From the NCBI GenBank assembly GCA_036504155.1, contig DASXVQ010000020.1:67381-131380 (forward strand): a DNA stretch of 64,000 nt, written 5' to 3'. A program made the position numbers and the translations under genes. Shown here piece after piece: positions 30,913 to 38,998 of the stretch. The DNA comes from JACRCT01 sp036504155 (GTDB taxonomy: Bacteria; Myxococcota; Myxococcia; Myxococcales; UBA5297). How positions within the stretch are numbered: the first letter of the stretch is position 1; every line of letters begins with the position of its first letter. The notes below the pieces were generated by a model. That model searched no databases, was not told where the DNA came from, and was given only the letters and a program-made list of their open reading frames with translations.

Positions 30913-32067
30913 CTATCCGCGGCGCCGCCTGGTCCCCGCGAGCGCCAGCAGCGCGAGGGCCGCCAGCCCGACGACCGGACCGTTCGTGCCGCACCCGCAG
31001 CCGCCCAGGTCGTAGATCGCCACGTCGGAGGACCCTGCGTCGCGGCCACCGTCCCGAGAGGCCATCGCCGCATCGGGCTCCACCACCGCGCCATCGCCGA
31101 CGCCCGCGTCCTCCTCGATCGCCGCGGCGTCTTCGGGCTCGCCGGCGTCGAGGCCCGGCTCGGCCCCGTCCGGCGCCTCGCCGGAGTCGATCTTTGGTGC
31201 GGCGGCGTCGGGAGGCGGGGCTGCGGCGTCAGCCGGGGTCTGCAGGTCGGCATCCGGAGGCTCGCCGGCGTCGCGCCCGGGCTCGGCCGCGTCCTCGCCG
31301 GCGGCGGCGGCGTCCTCGCCCGGCGCGTCGGCGTCCGGGGGCGGCGTGCTCGCGTCGGGCGGAGGGATGACCACGACGAAGTCCAGAGCGTTCGAGGTCC
31401 CGCCGTTGATGGACGGGCAGGCCCCGTAGTTGCTGCCGTTGGCGCAGTTGATCCCGAAGGCGGGCGCCGAAGGATTCTTCACCGTGACCGCCACGGTGCC
31501 CGCGGCGGTCATCTGCGCCGCCGGGATCACCGCGGTCAGCCGAGAGGTCGTGTCGAAGGTGGTGACCAGCGCCGCAGCGCCGAAGTAGACGACCGACTGG
31601 TGCGTGAAGGAGCCGTCGGGAGAATCCACGGTGAGGACGAGGTCCGGTCCGCCCCAGTCGCAGCCGGTCGGGGAGAGGGAGGAGAGCGCCGGCACCGGCT
31701 CGCCGAAGTTCACGTCGACGTAGTTGCCGTTGGTGACCTGGCAGGCGCTCGAGTCGACCCCGCAACCGGCGCTGATGTTCCAGGAGGCGTTCTGACTCGA
31801 CCAGGTGATCTGGATGTTGGCGTCGGTCCGAACGGCGCTGATGTTCACCTTCCCGGAGACGTTGTTGTAGCTGTACGCAGTGCCCTGGCCGACGGTGCCG
31901 GTGGCGTTGCCGTTGGTCCAGTCGGCGCGGCCGTTGGCGCAGTTGGCGTCCGAACCCGGTGAGCCGTAGGCGTGCAAGGCGAAGCCGTTGGCGCCAGCCG
32001 AGCTCGCCCAGAGCAGGCCAGCGGCACCGGCGACGAATCCAATCAGCGCGTTCCGGGCAGCCCCCAT
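30913..32067 (-). CDS. MYXO-CTERM surface protein with TIG/IPT-like domain
   Basis: 384 residues. A signal peptide (1-26, ending SSAGA) precedes an N-terminal beta-rich domain at about 27-120 with paired Cys, and an IPT/TIG-like Ig domain at about 125-215 (ALSSLSPTGCDWGGPDLVLT to GTVAVTVKNPSAPAF). A very acidic Asp/Ala/Pro/Glu stalk of about 110 residues leads to the C-terminal sorting tail GGCGCGTNGP, hydrophobic helix, TRRRRG. Expected to be exported and displayed on the surface. Function of the globular part unknown. Confidence 0.8.
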   Translation of the reverse strand: MGAARNALIGFVAGAAGLLWASSAGANGFALHAYGSPGSDANCANGRADWTNGNATGTVGQGTAYSYNNVSGKVNISAVRTDANIQITWSSQNASWNISAGCGVDSSACQVTNGNYVDVNFGEPVPALSSLSPTGCDWGGPDLVLTVDSPDGSFTHQSVVYFGAAALVTTFDTTSRLTAVIPAAQMTAAGTVAVTVKNPSAPAFGINCANGSNYGACPSINGGTSNALDFVVVIPPPDASTPPPDADAPGEDAAAAGEDAAEPGRDAGEPPDADLQTPADAAAPPPDAAAPKIDSGEAPDGAEPGLDAGEPEDAAAIEEDAGVGDGAVVEPDAAMASRDGGRDAGSSDVAIYDLGGCGCGTNGPVVGLAALALLALAGTRRRRG

Positions 32068-32394
32068 GCCGTTAGTGTCGCGCGGCGCCTGCGCCCTCGC
32101 AATTCGGCGACCCCCGAGTCCGGTCCGGAGCCGGCAGTGGTGAACTCCCGACCTCCGCGGTGAGGACCTGACGCAGGCCAGCTCCTCCTGGCCGGCCGGA
32201 CCCACGTAGATCGTTGCGAGCGATCGCCTGATCCACGTCGCGAGATCGGTGAAAGCCCTCGGCTTCGCCCGAGGAATCCCCCACTTCCGAGCCTCGGCTC
32301 CCCCGTGTGACACGGCGCGTTGGCACGTCTTGCATCGTCGTCCACTCGAAGCTGCATGCCACCGCGGTGAGCGATCGCCGCAAGGAGGTCGACG
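32068..32394. other. Divergent intergenic region
   Basis: 327 bp between a MYXO-CTERM gene (minus) and the membrane-protein operon (plus). Two small palindromes are visible: GGCCAG-CTCCTC-CTGGCC near 32177-32194 and CCTCGG-CTTCG-CCCGAGG near 32258-32275. No convincing promoter or gene was recognised. Confidence 0.4.
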
Positions 32395-33024
32395 ATGGAT
32401 GCCCCAGCCCAAGCCCTGCCCCGACCGCTCTCGCTGACGCTGAATGCACCGCCCGAGATACTCGACGCCGGCCCCGTGCCGGCGAGCGTGCCCGCGACGA
32501 CGACGACGACGACGGCCGCCGACGTCCGGCGCGGCGTCGTCACGCTCCTGCAGGCGGTGGGAGGGACCGCGATCTTCGGGTTCGCGCTGAGGACCGCGGC
32601 CGAGCACGCCATCCCCGGCCTGGGCCACCTGGCCTGGGCCGCTTCGTACGCGGGTGCCCTGCTGCTCGCCTGGGCCGTCTGCCTGCCGGCGCTCTACGTC
32701 TTCTGGGCGAGCCACCAGGAAGGCCTGGGGGCCAAGGAGTGCGTCGGCGCGGCGCTCGATGCCTTCGGCTCCTCCGGCGCGGCGCTGGCCTCGACCGCGC
32801 CCATCCTCTGGTTCTTCTCGGTGACCGCGCCGCACTCGCGCATCCTCTCGCCGCTCGCGCTCGCCTTCGCGGCGCTGGCGCTGGCCGCCGGCGGCGCCGT
32901 CTTCGGCACGCGCCTGCGCGGGCTCGGAGGGCGGCTGGGGTTCGTGGCCCAGTGGGCCTTCGCCGCGCTCGTCGCCGTCAGCTTCGTTCAGTTCGCCTAC
33001 CTCACCGGCATCCGCTGGTTCTGA
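32395..33024 (+). CDS. Multi-pass membrane protein, first of a tandem paralogue pair
   Basis: 209 residues. A cytoplasmic N-terminal arm (1-40) contains a run of Thr (ATTTTTTAA) encoded by an ACG triplet repeat. About five membrane helices follow (near 48-70, 75-100, 125-145, 150-170, 185-205). The segment AWAVCLPALYVFWA matches VICLPALHVYG in the next gene and APILWFFSVTAP matches CPVLLVFTRIIAP, so the two are paralogues. A strong AAGGAGG lies 6 nt before the ATG. Family not recognised; DUF/Yip1-like integral protein is a possibility. Confidence 0.75.
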   Translation: MDAPAQALPRPLSLTLNAPPEILDAGPVPASVPATTTTTTAADVRRGVVTLLQAVGGTAIFGFALRTAAEHAIPGLGHLAWAASYAGALLLAWAVCLPALYVFWASHQEGLGAKECVGAALDAFGSSGAALASTAPILWFFSVTAPHSRILSPLALAFAALALAAGGAVFGTRLRGLGGRLGFVAQWAFAALVAVSFVQFAYLTGIRWF

Positions 33025-33038
33025 AGAAGGAGACCGCC

Positions 33039-33776
33039 ATGGACGCGCTGACCTCGCAGGCCCCGAAGGCCCCCGGACTGCTCCAGACCGCGGAGCTCTT
33101 GCTGCGCACCCCGGACAAACTGCTCGACCAGGTCCACGAAGGAGGCGCCGCCACGCGCGAGCTGCCGGCGCGGCTCATCCTGCTCTCGGCGATCGGCTTC
33201 GGCGCCTACGGCTTCATCGTCGGGCTGGCGCGCTCGCCGCTGCAGGGCCTGCTCGCCGCGCCCAAGCTGGTCTTCGTCGCGCTCGGCTCGCTCGTCATCT
33301 GCCTGCCGGCGCTGCACGTCTACGGGCGGCTCCTGGGCAGCAAGGCACGCCTCGACGAGGCCGTCGGCGAGGCGCTGACCGCCATCGCCACCGCGGGGAT
33401 GACCCTGCTCGCGCTCTGCCCGGTGCTGCTGGTCTTCACGCGCATCATCGCGCCCACCCTGGGCGTGTACCTGTACACGATCCTCGGAGCGGCGGCGCTG
33501 CTCGCCTTCGCCTGCCTGCGCGGCATCTTCGTGCTCTTCCGGGCCATGCGCCGCGGCGACCGGCCGGCCTTCCACCTGCTCGCGTGGACGGCCCTCTTCG
33601 GCCTGGTCGGCCTGCAGTGCGCCTGGCTGGTGCGGCCCTTCATCGGCGCGCCGTCGGCGACGCCGCAGGCCCTGGTGCTCACCCGGCCGCTGGAGCGCAC
33701 CGCCTTCGACGCCCTGCAGCGCACCGCCTCCAGCGCGATCGAGACCGCCCTCTCGGATCGCGTCGCCCCTCGCTAG
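33039..33776 (+). CDS. Multi-pass membrane protein, second paralogue
   Basis: 245 residues with about five membrane helices (near 45-65, 80-105, 130-150, 155-175, 190-210) between polar ends. Shares CLPALxVY and the following acidic loop (SKARLDEAVGEALTA, cf. GLGAKECVGAALDAF) with the upstream gene. The ATG lies 14 bp after the preceding stop with AGAAGGAG upstream, so they are co-transcribed. The C-terminal tail (about 35 residues) is soluble. Function unknown. Confidence 0.75.
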   Translation: MDALTSQAPKAPGLLQTAELLLRTPDKLLDQVHEGGAATRELPARLILLSAIGFGAYGFIVGLARSPLQGLLAAPKLVFVALGSLVICLPALHVYGRLLGSKARLDEAVGEALTAIATAGMTLLALCPVLLVFTRIIAPTLGVYLYTILGAAALLAFACLRGIFVLFRAMRRGDRPAFHLLAWTALFGLVGLQCAWLVRPFIGAPSATPQALVLTRPLERTAFDALQRTASSAIETALSDRVAPR

Positions 33777-33792
33777 ACCGAAGGAGGACGCC

Positions 33793-34434
33793 GTGGCCAT
33801 CGCGACCCTCGTGCTCTACCTGGCGGCCGGACTGCTCGTCGCCTTCGCCCTGGCGCGCAAGGCGCCGGCCACCGTCCCGGCCTTCGCGCTGCGCGCGATC
33901 CTCTGGCCGGTCTTCGTGCCCCTCTTCGCCCCGGAGGCGCCGCCGCCGTCGGCGCCCGGGGACGAGGGCCGCATCCGCGCGGCCGAGGCGAGCCTCGCCG
34001 ACTCCCTCCGGGCGCTGGGCGGCGTGCTCGGCGACGGGCTGACGCTCGAGATGCGCCGCGTGGAGGCGCTGGGCAAGGCGCTGCGGTCGGCGGCGGCGCG
34101 CAAGGTCGAGCTCGACGGCCTGCTGGCGATGCCCGAGCACGACCTCGCCAAGCTGGTGGCCGAGCACGAGCGGCTGGTGGCGGCGCACGACGGGTCGGCG
34201 GTCGCGGAGATCCTGGCGCAGCGCATCGAGCACGTGCGCAGGCTGCAGGCGCTGCGCAACCAGACGCAGGCGGAGTTCGACCGCGCGGTGGCAAGGGCCG
34301 GCGAGCTGGCGACGCGGCTGACGCTCTTGCGCTACGACACCGGCGCGGGGTCCGGGGCGGCGGTCACCGCGCAGCAGCTGGCGTCTTCCATCGACGAGCT
34401 GTGCTCGGTGCTGGGCGAGGTGCGGGCGGCGTGA
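33793..34434 (+). CDS. Membrane-anchored coiled-coil protein
   Basis: 213 residues. One N-terminal membrane helix (about 4-22, TLVLYLAAGLLVAFALA) and perhaps a short second hydrophobic stretch (33-46) are followed by a long Ala/Leu/Glu/Arg-rich coiled coil at about 58-185. GTG start 33793 with AAGGAGG 5-6 nt upstream, 16 bp after the second membrane protein, so it forms a three-gene operon with the two paralogues. Likely a structural or adaptor component of the same membrane complex (inference). Confidence 0.75.
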   Translation: MAIATLVLYLAAGLLVAFALARKAPATVPAFALRAILWPVFVPLFAPEAPPPSAPGDEGRIRAAEASLADSLRALGGVLGDGLTLEMRRVEALGKALRSAAARKVELDGLLAMPEHDLAKLVAEHERLVAAHDGSAVAEILAQRIEHVRRLQALRNQTQAEFDRAVARAGELATRLTLLRYDTGAGSGAAVTAQQLASSIDELCSVLGEVRAA

Positions 34435-34453
34435 CCGCGTGAACCGCCTGGTC

Positions 34454-34489
34454 TTGCCAACTGGTAGGATGATTAGTAGGATACTTGGT
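34454..34489 (+). promoter_or_regulatory. Promoter/operator of toxin-antitoxin pair; possible leaderless start
   Basis: TTGCCA (34454-34459), a 17-nt spacer and TAGGAT (34477-34482) look like -35/-10 elements. The antitoxin ATG follows only 7 nt after the -10, so the transcript would start at or within a base or two of the ATG. Two direct copies of GTAGGAT (34464-34470 and 34476-34482, 12 bp apart) overlap the promoter, about one helical turn as expected for ribbon-helix-helix autorepression. Confidence 0.6.
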
Positions 34490-34792
34490 ATGAGCCACGG
34501 TCGGAGAACCAAGGTTAGCGTGTCCCTCTCGTCCGAAGTAGTCGGCCGCGTCGACGAGCGCGCGAGGCGGACCCATTCGACTCGCAGTGCCGTCATGGAG
34601 GAGTGGCTTCAGGCGGGTGAGCGGCTGGCCGCTGAGGGAGCGCTCGCGGCGGAGGTGGAGTCGTACTACCGCAGCATGACCCCGGAGGAGCGTGCGGAAT
34701 CCGATGCGATCGCCGCTGCCTCCTCCCGTGCCGCCCGGGCTTTGGACATCGACGAGGAACCGGTCAAGGTGAAGCCGAGGAGACGCAAGTGA
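34490..34792 (+). CDS. Ribbon-helix-helix antitoxin
   Basis: 100 residues. The N-terminal RHH DNA-binding motif is visible (RRTKVSVSLSSEVVGRVDER followed by HSTRSAVMEEWLQ). The C-terminal half is an acidic helix region then a basic tail (KVKPRRRK), fitting toxin binding. ATG 34490 is chosen from the RHH length and promoter position; ATG 34469 and 34439 are in frame upstream. The stop overlaps the toxin start as GTGA. Likely represses its own operon with or without toxin. Confidence 0.85.
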   Translation: MSHGRRTKVSVSLSSEVVGRVDERARRTHSTRSAVMEEWLQAGERLAAEGALAAEVESYYRSMTPEERAESDAIAAASSRAARALDIDEEPVKVKPRRRK

Positions 34793-35118
34793 CCGCCTTT
34801 CTCCGCGGCTTCGTCTACTGGGCGCACATGGACAAGCGCAGGCCGGTCATCGTGGTCTCCCACGACGCTCGGAACAAGTTCGGAAATGACGTGGTGATCG
34901 TGCCCTGCACCACCAACATGAGGCCGCTCGGCTGGCACATTGTTCTGGCGAAGGGTGAAGGCGGGCTTCCCTGGCCGAGCATCGCCAAGTGCGAGCAACT
35001 CACCACGGTGAGGAAGGCCGACCTCGAACAAGTGGCCCTGGGGCCGAGGCTATCGACTGAGCGCATACGGGAGATCGAGCGGGCGATTCTGTCGGCGCTG
35101 GCGATCACCGCCGCATAG
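34789..35118 (+). CDS. mazF: MazF/PemK-family endoribonuclease toxin
   Basis: 109 residues. Family features are RGFVYWAHMDKRRPVIVVSH (substrate-loop and RPVIVVS strand), VVIVPCTTN, PSIAKCEQLTTVRKADLEQV and a C-terminal helix IREIERAILSAL. A MazF-type toxin would cleave mRNA at short motifs. GTG start overlaps the antitoxin stop, typical of translational coupling in type II systems. Base composition is slightly lower in G+C than its neighbours, consistent with horizontal acquisition (inference). Confidence 0.9.
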   Translation: MTAFLRGFVYWAHMDKRRPVIVVSHDARNKFGNDVVIVPCTTNMRPLGWHIVLAKGEGGLPWPSIAKCEQLTTVRKADLEQVALGPRLSTERIREIERAILSALAITAA

Positions 35119-35157
35119 CCTCCGCGGGCCCTCGAAGCAGGAAGCAGGCGCGGAGGC
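35118..35157. terminator. Hairpin between convergent mazF and xdhB
   Basis: GCCTCCGCG (35118-35126) pairs exactly with CGCGGAGGC (35149-35157), loop 22 nt, filling the 45-bp gap between the convergent toxin and xanthine dehydrogenase genes. No T-run. Confidence 0.5.
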
Positions 35158-35163
35158 CTGCCA

Positions 35164-37413
35164 CTACTGCTCCCCGTGCAGGTACATGAACGCCTTCTCC
35201 GGCGTCACCGGCAGCGACGGCACCGGCCGGTCCTTGCGCACGCTGCGCAGCGCATCCACCACCGCGAAGTACGCCCCGAGCCCGTGCACGAACGGAGGCT
35301 CGCCCACCGCCTTGGAGTTGAGCACCGCGAAGGGGTTGCTCGAGTCCGGCAGCAGCGTGAGCTCGAAGTGCTTCGGCACGAACTTGATGTCCGGCACCTT
35401 GTAGGCGTTCACGCCGGTGAGCACCCTGCCGTCCGGCGCGTAGCGGATCTGCTCCAGCGTCGCCCAGCCGATGCCCTGGACCACCGCGCCTTCGACCTGC
35501 CCGCGGTCCACCTCCTCGCTGATCGCCTGGCCGACGTCGTGCACCACGTCGATGGCCTCGAGGGTGTACGTGCCGCGCACCACGTCGAGCAGCACCTCGG
35601 TCAGCGAGGTCCCGTAGGCGTAGTACGCGAACGGCCGGCCGCGCTCGGTCGCCAGGTCGTAGTGCAGGTCCGGCGTGGCGTAGAAGGCGTGCTCCGAGAG
35701 GTCGACCCGCGCCCACTGCGCCGCGGCCACCAGCTTCTCCCAGGAGAGATCCACCTTCTCGCCGCCGACGGAGAGCACCTCGTCGCGGATGGAGATCTCC
35801 TTGGCATCCGGCGCCTTGAGGTGTTGCGCGGCGAAGGACTGCAGCCGCGCGTAGATCCGCTCGCAGGCGAGCTGGGTCGCCATGCCGTTGAGGTCCGCGC
35901 CGGTGCTCGCCGAGGTCGGCGAGGCGTTGGGGATGCGCGAGGTGTTGGTGCTCTCCACCCGCACCTTGTCCGGGTGGATGCCCAGCGTCCTCGCCGCGAC
36001 GAGCTGGATCTTGGTGTTGACCCCCTGCCCCATCTCCACGGCGCCGGTGCTCACGGAGACGCTGCCGTCGACGTAGAGGTTCACCAGCGCGCTCGCCTGG
36101 TTGAGCGCGGTCTGCGCGAAGGAGATGCCGAAGCAGACGGGAACCACGCCCAGCCCGCGCTTGGTCTCGGCGTGCGTCCGGTTGTACTCGGCCACCGCCG
36201 CCTGCCGCTTCGCGAGATCGATCTTATTGTCCAGCGTCTCCCAGCACCGGATCGCGTTCACCCGCTCCAGCTTCATGCCGTACGGCAGGCTGTCGCCGTC
36301 GCGCAGCAGGTTGCGGCGCTTGAGCTCGACCGCCGGCATCCCGAGGGTCTCCGCCGCCTGCGTCAGCGCCGACTCGATGGCGAACGTTCCCTGGGGCACG
36401 CCGAAGCCGCGGAAGGCGTTGTTGGGCGGGATGTTGGTCCGGCAGCTCAGGCCGGTGATGCGGATGTTGGGGATGCGGTACGAGCCCGAGGCGTGCAGGA
36501 AGCTGCGCCCGAGCACCGCGGTGGAGATGTCCGCGCAGGCGCCGGCGTGCTGGTAGAGCGTGACCTCGTACGCCTGGACGCGGCCCTCCTCGTCGAGGCC
36601 GAGCCGGTAGTCGTACTCGTAGGCGTGCCGCTTGCCGGTGGTGGCGATGTCCTCGTTGCGCTCCAGGACCAGCTTCACCGGCTTCTTGAGCAGGAACGCC
36701 GCCATCGCGGGCGCGACGATCCACACCGCGGTCGACTCCTTGCCGCCGAAGCCGCCGCCCAGCCGCCGGATGTCGAGCTCCACCTTGTGCATCGGCAGCC
36801 CGAGCACCTCGGCGACGTGGTGGTGGAACGCGCCGGGCGCCTGGGCGCTGGCGCAGACCTTGATGGTTTCGTGCTCGCCGGGCAGGGCCAGCGCGCGCTG
36901 CGTCTCGAAGTAGAAGTGCTCCTGCGGCCCGCTCGAGAGCTTGCCCTGCACCAGGTGCTTGCAGCGGGCGAAGGCGCCGTCGGGGTCGCCGTTGACCAGC
37001 ACGCGCTTCTGGCCGTGGAGCATCCCCTTCGCCGCGGCCTCGCGCGGGTCGAGCATCGGCTCGAGCTTCTCGAGATCCGCCTCGATCAGCTTCAGCGCCC
37101 GCCGCGCCAGCCGCGGCGACGTCGCCACCACCAGCGCGATCGGCTGGCCGATGTACTCGACGGCGTCGACGGCGAGCAGCGGCTGGTCCTTGAAGATGTG
37201 CCCCACCTGGTTGAGTCCCGGCACGTCCCGGTGCGTGTAGACCGCGACGACGCCCTCCGCCGCTCTCGCCTTCTCGACGTCCAGCTTGCGGATGCGGCCC
37301 TTGGCCACGGACGAGGTGAACAGCGCCGCGTGCAGGCAGCCCGGAGGAGTGGGGATGTCGTCGACGAACTGCGAGGTCCCGCGCACGTGCATCTTCATGT
37401 CGTCGTTTCTCAT
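35164..37413 (-). CDS. xdhB: Xanthine dehydrogenase molybdopterin-binding large subunit
   Basis: 749 residues of the xanthine oxidase family Moco subunit. Molybdopterin loops are visible as LGGGFGGKES, NNAFRGFGVPQGTFAIE and GAVEMGQGVNTKIQ. The base-catalytic Glu is in KAVGEPPFVHG and the purine-positioning Arg in FRGFG, favouring xanthine/hypoxanthine over aldehyde substrates. The ATG overlaps the stop of the iron-sulfur/FAD subunit gene (ATGA). It needs a Moco-sulfurylating XdhC-type factor, which is not encoded here. Confidence 0.92.
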   Translation of the reverse strand: MRNDDMKMHVRGTSQFVDDIPTPPGCLHAALFTSSVAKGRIRKLDVEKARAAEGVVAVYTHRDVPGLNQVGHIFKDQPLLAVDAVEYIGQPIALVVATSPRLARRALKLIEADLEKLEPMLDPREAAAKGMLHGQKRVLVNGDPDGAFARCKHLVQGKLSSGPQEHFYFETQRALALPGEHETIKVCASAQAPGAFHHHVAEVLGLPMHKVELDIRRLGGGFGGKESTAVWIVAPAMAAFLLKKPVKLVLERNEDIATTGKRHAYEYDYRLGLDEEGRVQAYEVTLYQHAGACADISTAVLGRSFLHASGSYRIPNIRITGLSCRTNIPPNNAFRGFGVPQGTFAIESALTQAAETLGMPAVELKRRNLLRDGDSLPYGMKLERVNAIRCWETLDNKIDLAKRQAAVAEYNRTHAETKRGLGVVPVCFGISFAQTALNQASALVNLYVDGSVSVSTGAVEMGQGVNTKIQLVAARTLGIHPDKVRVESTNTSRIPNASPTSASTGADLNGMATQLACERIYARLQSFAAQHLKAPDAKEISIRDEVLSVGGEKVDLSWEKLVAAAQWARVDLSEHAFYATPDLHYDLATERGRPFAYYAYGTSLTEVLLDVVRGTYTLEAIDVVHDVGQAISEEVDRGQVEGAVVQGIGWATLEQIRYAPDGRVLTGVNAYKVPDIKFVPKHFELTLLPDSSNPFAVLNSKAVGEPPFVHGLGAYFAVVDALRSVRKDRPVPSLPVTPEKAFMYLHGEQ

Positions 37414-38810
37414 CGGGACACCTCGGCCAGGGCTGCGGCGGAGAAGTGCGCGCGGACGAGCTGGCCCAGGAGCGCCTTCTTGTAGGCCGCGGATCCGCGG
37501 ACGTCGTCGATGGGCCTGGCCGCCTCCATCGCCGCGCGCGAGACGGCTTCGGCGGTCGCCGGGTCGCTCTCCTTCTTGCCGTGGAAGGCCTCCAGCCCGG
37601 CGACGAGGAACGGGACCGGGCCGACGCCGCCGGCGGAGACCTTCAGGTCGGAGATCGTGCCGTCCTCGGCGGTGGTCACGCGCACCGCCGAGTTCACTGC
37701 GGCGATGTCCAGCGTGGTGCGGTTGGAGACCTTCTCGAAGTGGTAGCGGGCGTTCTTGGGCAGGAGCGGGACGACGATCTCCTTCACCAGCTCGCCGCAG
37801 GCCAGGTCGGTCTTCTTGTAGCCCAGGAAGAACTTCGAGAGCGGCACCTCGCGGGTCTGGCCCTCGGCCTGGAGGACGAGCCGCGCGTCGAGCGCGAGCA
37901 GGATGATCGTCGCGTCGCCGATGGGCGAGGCGTTGACCACGTTGCCGGTGAGCGTCGCCTTGTTGCGCAGGAGGGTCGAGGAGTGCAGCAGGAAGTCCTT
38001 CTCGAGCTGCGGGAAGTGCTTCTTCACCGCCTTGCTGCGCCGGAAGTCCTCGATGGTCGTCGCGCCGCCGATGCGCAGCACCTCGCCGTCGACGCGGACG
38101 TAGTCCAGGTCCTTGCGGCGCGAGAGGAAGCACAGCTCGCCCTCGAGCAGCGCCTCGGGCCTCTGCACGAACAGGTCGGTCCCGCCCGCCACCAGCACCG
38201 CGTCCTTGCCGGCCCTGGCGGAGGCCTTGCGCAGCTTGCCCAGCTCGGCCGGCATCTCGCCGAACCACGCGGGCACGACGCCCGCCGCCACCATCGCCGG
38301 CAGCCGCGGCGCCGCGGCCGACGGGGAGAGCTTCTCGCAGAGCGCGCGGGCCGCGTTGCGGATGGCGACGTAGCCGGTGCAGCGGCAGAGGTTGCCGTCC
38401 AGCGCGTCGAGCGCCTCGTCGTAGGAGAGCGTGGGGCTCGCCAGGCAGAAGCCGGTGAGCGAGAGCACGATGCCCGGGGTGCAGAAGCCGCACTGCGAGG
38501 CGCTGTGGTCGACGATCAGCTGCTGCACCAGCGTCAGCGCCTTGCCGCCCAGCCCCTCGACGGTGACGACGTGGCAGCCGTCGACGTCGCCCAGCGGCAG
38601 CAGGCACGAGGCGCAGGCCTTGTAGGCGACCGAGCCATCGCGCGCGCGCTTGCCCACCAGCACGGTGCAGGCGCCGCACTCGCCCTCGCGGCAGGCTTCC
38701 TTGGTGCCCGAGAGGCACGAGACGTCGCGGATGAACTCCAGCAAGACCATGCCCGGGCGCTCGTCGGTCCGGACCACGCGTTGATTGAGGATGAAGCTCA
38801 GCAAGGCCAC
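37410..38810 (-). CDS. xdhA: Xanthine dehydrogenase Fe-S/FAD small subunit
   Basis: 466 residues. Two N-terminal [2Fe-2S] domains: the plant-ferredoxin-like site CREGECGACTVLV plus CASCLLPL, and the all-helical site QCGFCTPGI plus LCRCTGY. The FAD-binding domain starts near 190 (LVAGGTDLFV, RIGGATTIEDF, TLTGNVVNASPIGD) and a CODH-type C-terminal domain ends it. It passes electrons from Moco to NAD. The GTG at 38810 gives the natural N-terminus (VALLSFILNQ), but GGAAGGAG ends only 2 nt before it, so TTG 38804 with 8-nt spacing is a real alternative. Confidence 0.92.
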   Translation of the reverse strand: MALLSFILNQRVVRTDERPGMVLLEFIRDVSCLSGTKEACREGECGACTVLVGKRARDGSVAYKACASCLLPLGDVDGCHVVTVEGLGGKALTLVQQLIVDHSASQCGFCTPGIVLSLTGFCLASPTLSYDEALDALDGNLCRCTGYVAIRNAARALCEKLSPSAAAPRLPAMVAAGVVPAWFGEMPAELGKLRKASARAGKDAVLVAGGTDLFVQRPEALLEGELCFLSRRKDLDYVRVDGEVLRIGGATTIEDFRRSKAVKKHFPQLEKDFLLHSSTLLRNKATLTGNVVNASPIGDATIILLALDARLVLQAEGQTREVPLSKFFLGYKKTDLACGELVKEIVVPLLPKNARYHFEKVSNRTTLDIAAVNSAVRVTTAEDGTISDLKVSAGGVGPVPFLVAGLEAFHGKKESDPATAEAVSRAAMEAARPIDDVRGSAAYKKALLGQLVRAHFSAAALAEVSR

Positions 38811-38998
38811 GGCTCCTTCCCGCGAGAGCCCGGGAGCCGAGGAGAACCGGTCCGGGGACGCGGCACAGGGAGGATACAACGCCCTTCCGGGCGCGGGGCC
38901 ACTCCCATCGAGGTGCGCCCCTGGGCAGGACCTCCGCGCCTTGCCGGGAAGGCAGCGCGGCGAAGTCGAGACTTCGGCAGGCGAGGAGAGGCCGGGGG

